Assembly (NCBI GenBank): GCA_963803025.1
Contig: CAWDKZ010000005.1
Span: 1-7,409, forward strand
DNA: 7,409 bases
DNA from: Bog-793 sp963803025
GTDB lineage: Bacteria > Actinomycetota > Acidimicrobiia > Acidimicrobiales > Bog-793
Direction: 5' to 3'
Made by a program: the position numbers and the translations under genes. Each line of letters begins with the position of its first letter. The stretch's first letter is position 1. Of the stretch, positions 5,325 to 7,409 are shown in pieces. Under the pieces are notes generated by a model that saw nothing but the letters and a program-made list of their open reading frames with translations, was not told the origin of the DNA and did not search any database.

Positions 5325-7397
5325 ATGCCGGGCATGCTTCCGCAAGACGTCTTTCAGCTCACCGGCGTCGCCGACCCGCGCCTCTCACCGGACGGCACGA
5401 CGGTCGCCTACGTGGTGACCGGTCTCGACGGCGAGGCTAACGAGTACCGCGGAGCGATCTGGCTGGCGGCGCTCGACGGCTCCTCCCCGCCGCGTCAGTT
5501 CACCGCCGGCGGCAGGCGCGATATCGACCCCCGCTGGTCGCCGGACGGCTCGCGGCTGGCCTTCACCTCCAATCGCGCCGGCGACACCATGCAGCTCTAC
5601 GTGCTGCCGGTCGGCGGCGGCGAGCCGCGCCGGCTCACCGACTTGAAAGAAGACGTGATGCAGGCGACCTGGTCGCCCGACGGCGCCACCATCGCCTTCG
5701 TCTCGCGCGTGCGCGACGCCGCCTACGACGAAGAGGACGACAAGCGGCGGGCGCCGCGCCGGCTCGCCCGCCTGCAGTACAAGCTCGAGCACGTCGGCTG
5801 GACCGCCGACCGCCCGATGCACCTGTTCACGGTGCCGGCCGACGGCTCCGGCGAGCCGGCGCAGATCACCTCGGGCGACTGGGAAGACGCCTCACCCGCC
5901 TGGTCGCCCGACGGCGCCACGCTGGCCTTCGTCTCGGCGCGCCACCCCGACTGGGACACCGAGCCGGTGAGCGACGTCTACCTCGTCGACGCCGTTGGCG
6001 GCGCCGACGGCGACGAGCCGCTTCGTCTCACCCAGGGTGGCGGCACGATCGAGCTGCCGTCGTGGTCGCCCCGGGGCGACCGTATCGCCGTGCTGCGCTA
6101 CCCGGGCGTCTTCGACGACCCCCGACACACCCAGGTGGCGGTGGTCGACGCCACCACGGGCGCCATCACGCTCCTCACGCGGGAGCTCGACCGCAACTGC
6201 GCCACCTACCCCAACATGCGCGAGCCCATCTGGGACGGCTCCGACCTCGTCTTCATCGCCGAGGACCACGGCAACGTGCACCTCTACCGTACCGCCGCCG
6301 GCGGCTCGGGCAAGCCGCGACCGGTGGTCGGCGGCGAGCGCGAGGTGACCGGCTACGACCTCGTCGCCGGTCGCCTGGTCTTCGCCGCGACCGAACCGAC
6401 CATGCCGTCGGAGCTCTTCGCCCACGACGAGGGCGGCGGCAAGGGCGCCGACGGTCAGGGCGGAGGCGGCGGGCAGGCTTCGCCTGCCCGCCGCCTCACG
6501 CGCGTCGGCGACGCCTTCACTGCCGGCCGCGAGCTCGTCGCCCCGGAGCGCTTCACCGCGTCCTCACCCGACGGCACGCAGGTCGAAGCCTGGGCGCTGA
6601 GGCCGGCTGGCGCCAGACGCGGTGTCAGGTATCCGATGCTCCTGAACATCCACGGCGGCCCGTTCACGCAGTACGGCAACGGTCTCTTCGACGAGTTCCA
6701 GGTCGAGGCCGGCGGCGGCTACGCGGTCGTCTACTGCAACCCGCGCGGCTCGTCGGGCTACAGCGAGTCGTGGGGCCGCGCCATCCGCGGCTCGGGCGCG
6801 ACCCGCGCCGGGGCAGGCGCCGTCGACCCGAGCGGTCCGGGCGCCGCCGGCGCCGACGAGGCCGGCCCCGGCTGGGGCTCGGTCGACTACGACGACTGCC
6901 TGGCGGTGGTCGACGAGGCCTTGCGGCGTTTCGACTTCATCGACCCCGAACGCCTCGGCGTGATCGGCGGCTCCTACGGCGGCTACATGACCTCATGGAT
7001 CGTGAGCCACACCGACCGCTTCAAGGCGGCCGTCTCGGAGCGCGCCGTCAACAGCTTCGTCTCGATGTGGGGTTCCAGCGACTTCGGCTGGGACATGAAG
7101 GGCTACTTCGGCAGCTTCCTGTACGAAGACGTCGCGACCTACCTGCGGCTCTCACCGCTGACCTACGCCCAGAACATCCGCACACCGCTGCTCATCCTGC
7201 ACTCCGAGAACGACCTGCGCTGCCCGGTGGAGCAGGGCGAGCAGCTCTTCGTGACGCTGCGCCAGCTCAAGCGGCCGGTCGAGATGGTGCGCTTTCCGGC
7301 CGAGTCGCACGAGCTCACCCGCTCGGGCAGCCCACGTCACCGCGTGCAGCGCTTCGAGCTCGTCCTTGCGTGGTTCGACCGCTACCTCAAGGGCTGA
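5325..7397 (+). CDS. S9 family peptidase (prolyl oligopeptidase / acylaminoacyl-peptidase type)
   Basis: Complete serine peptidase of 690 residues, predicted to cleave short peptides or N-acylated peptides in the cytoplasm; no signal peptide is seen. The N-terminal half is a TolB/WD40-like beta-propeller with SPDG repeats at residues 21-24 and WSPDG/WSPRG blades beginning at W71, W116, W193 and W247. An acidic-basic stretch, DEEDDKRRAPRR, follows the second W blade and is usual in S9C proteins. The C-terminal alpha/beta hydrolase domain starts near LLNIHGGPFTQYG. The catalytic triad is intact: S550 in GGSYGGYM, D630 in HSENDLRCP and H662 in ESHELTRSG. ATG 5325 has GAGGT at 5316-5320; ATG 5334 is an alternative. 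Two Gly/Ala-rich inserts stand out: a linker encoded around 6430-6497 that contains a perfect hairpin, and about 26 residues (490-515) between GRAIRG and WGSVDY. It is preceded by a 143-base gap and is probably its own transcription unit. Confidence 0.94.
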   Translation: MPGMLPQDVFQLTGVADPRLSPDGTTVAYVVTGLDGEANEYRGAIWLAALDGSSPPRQFTAGGRRDIDPRWSPDGSRLAFTSNRAGDTMQLYVLPVGGGEPRRLTDLKEDVMQATWSPDGATIAFVSRVRDAAYDEEDDKRRAPRRLARLQYKLEHVGWTADRPMHLFTVPADGSGEPAQITSGDWEDASPAWSPDGATLAFVSARHPDWDTEPVSDVYLVDAVGGADGDEPLRLTQGGGTIELPSWSPRGDRIAVLRYPGVFDDPRHTQVAVVDATTGAITLLTRELDRNCATYPNMREPIWDGSDLVFIAEDHGNVHLYRTAAGGSGKPRPVVGGEREVTGYDLVAGRLVFAATEPTMPSELFAHDEGGGKGADGQGGGGGQASPARRLTRVGDAFTAGRELVAPERFTASSPDGTQVEAWALRPAGARRGVRYPMLLNIHGGPFTQYGNGLFDEFQVEAGGGYAVVYCNPRGSSGYSESWGRAIRGSGATRAGAGAVDPSGPGAAGADEAGPGWGSVDYDDCLAVVDEALRRFDFIDPERLGVIGGSYGGYMTSWIVSHTDRFKAAVSERAVNSFVSMWGSSDFGWDMKGYFGSFLYEDVATYLRLSPLTYAQNIRTPLLILHSENDLRCPVEQGEQLFVTLRQLKRPVEMVRFPAESHELTRSGSPRHRVQRFELVLAWFDRYLKG
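5670..5706 (+). repeat. Direct repeat unit 1 (beta-propeller blade)
   Basis: This stretch, encoding WSPDGATIAFVS, closely matches 5901-5937 at the DNA level: the first 20 bases are identical and only 3 bases differ over the next 16. It reflects the internally repeated propeller, with unusually high nucleotide identity between two blades. Confidence 0.6.
5901..5937 (+). repeat. Direct repeat unit 2 (beta-propeller blade)
   Basis: Second copy of the near-identical stretch, encoding WSPDGATLAFVS. The two copies lie 231 bases apart, a whole number of codons, as expected for repeated blades. Confidence 0.6.
6463..6497. repeat. Perfect 16-bp inverted repeat with TTC loop, inside the peptidase gene
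   Basis: The left arm GAGGCGGCGGGCAGGC (6463-6478) is exactly the reverse complement of the right arm GCCTGCCCGCCGCCTC (6482-6497), separated only by TTC. It lies in frame in the linker between propeller and hydrolase domain and encodes part of a Gly-rich then Ala/Arg stretch. So long and tight a GC-only stem is more than codon bias would usually give. It may be an inserted palindromic element or an RNA hairpin within the message. No second copy is in this window. Confidence 0.85.
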
Positions 7398-7409
7398 TGA
7401 GCCGGCCGA
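7397..7409 (+). CDS. Possible start of a downstream coupled gene (cut by window end)
   Basis: The stop of the peptidase gene and an ATG share a base (TGATG). Only four codons (M-S-R-P) are visible before the window ends. Such overlaps are common between coupled genes in high-GC bacteria, and CAAGGG just upstream could help ribosome re-binding, but the sequence is far too short to confirm a gene. Confidence 0.2.

Noticed and set aside
1..7409. CRISPR arrays, tRNA or rRNA genes, insertion sequences
   Set aside because: No regularly spaced direct repeats, cloverleaf-like segments, transposase motifs or terminal inverted repeats were seen on either strand.

Overview
This is a chromosomal stretch from a high-GC bacterium. 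By eye the G+C content is about two thirds or more, third codon positions are strongly G/C, and GTG and TTG starts are common. The protein styles (a cytoplasmic S9C-type peptidase with Gly/Ala-rich inserts, an RTN4IP1-like MDR oxidoreductase, a DUF1801 protein) fit Actinomycetota, perhaps a soil or Thermoleophilia-like lineage. That placement is an inference; nothing here is a taxonomic marker.

Left part (1-1735), accessory in character. A compact two-gene toxin-antitoxin module (MntA-type nucleotidyltransferase antitoxin and HepT-type HEPN RNase toxin, genes overlapping by 11 bases) is followed by a GNAT acetyltransferase. Next comes a decayed gene of unknown family, whose reading frame can still be followed through several in-frame stops.

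Middle part (1736-3912), minus strand. Two NAD(P)H-type oxidoreductases lie in tandem: a zinc-independent medium-chain dehydrogenase/quinone reductase, then an extended short-chain dehydrogenase of the dihydroflavonol-4-reductase-like group. They are 128 bases apart and may act on related carbonyl substrates, but nothing shows a shared pathway.

Right part (3913-7409), plus strand. After a divergent intergenic region of about 250 bases come a DUF1801 protein, a class I SAM-dependent methyltransferase and a complete 690-residue S9 prolyl-oligopeptidase-family peptidase. The peptidase gene carries a perfect 16-bp inverted repeat in its interdomain linker and a second low-complexity, palindrome-rich insert inside the catalytic domain. 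Its stop codon overlaps a possible next start (TGATG) at the window edge.

I saw no rRNA, tRNA, CRISPR array, insertion sequence or phage genes. I do not see a clearly new multi-gene system. The items most worth a second look are the palindrome inside the peptidase gene, the decayed reading frame at 1350-1730, and the toxin-antitoxin module with its revised antitoxin start.
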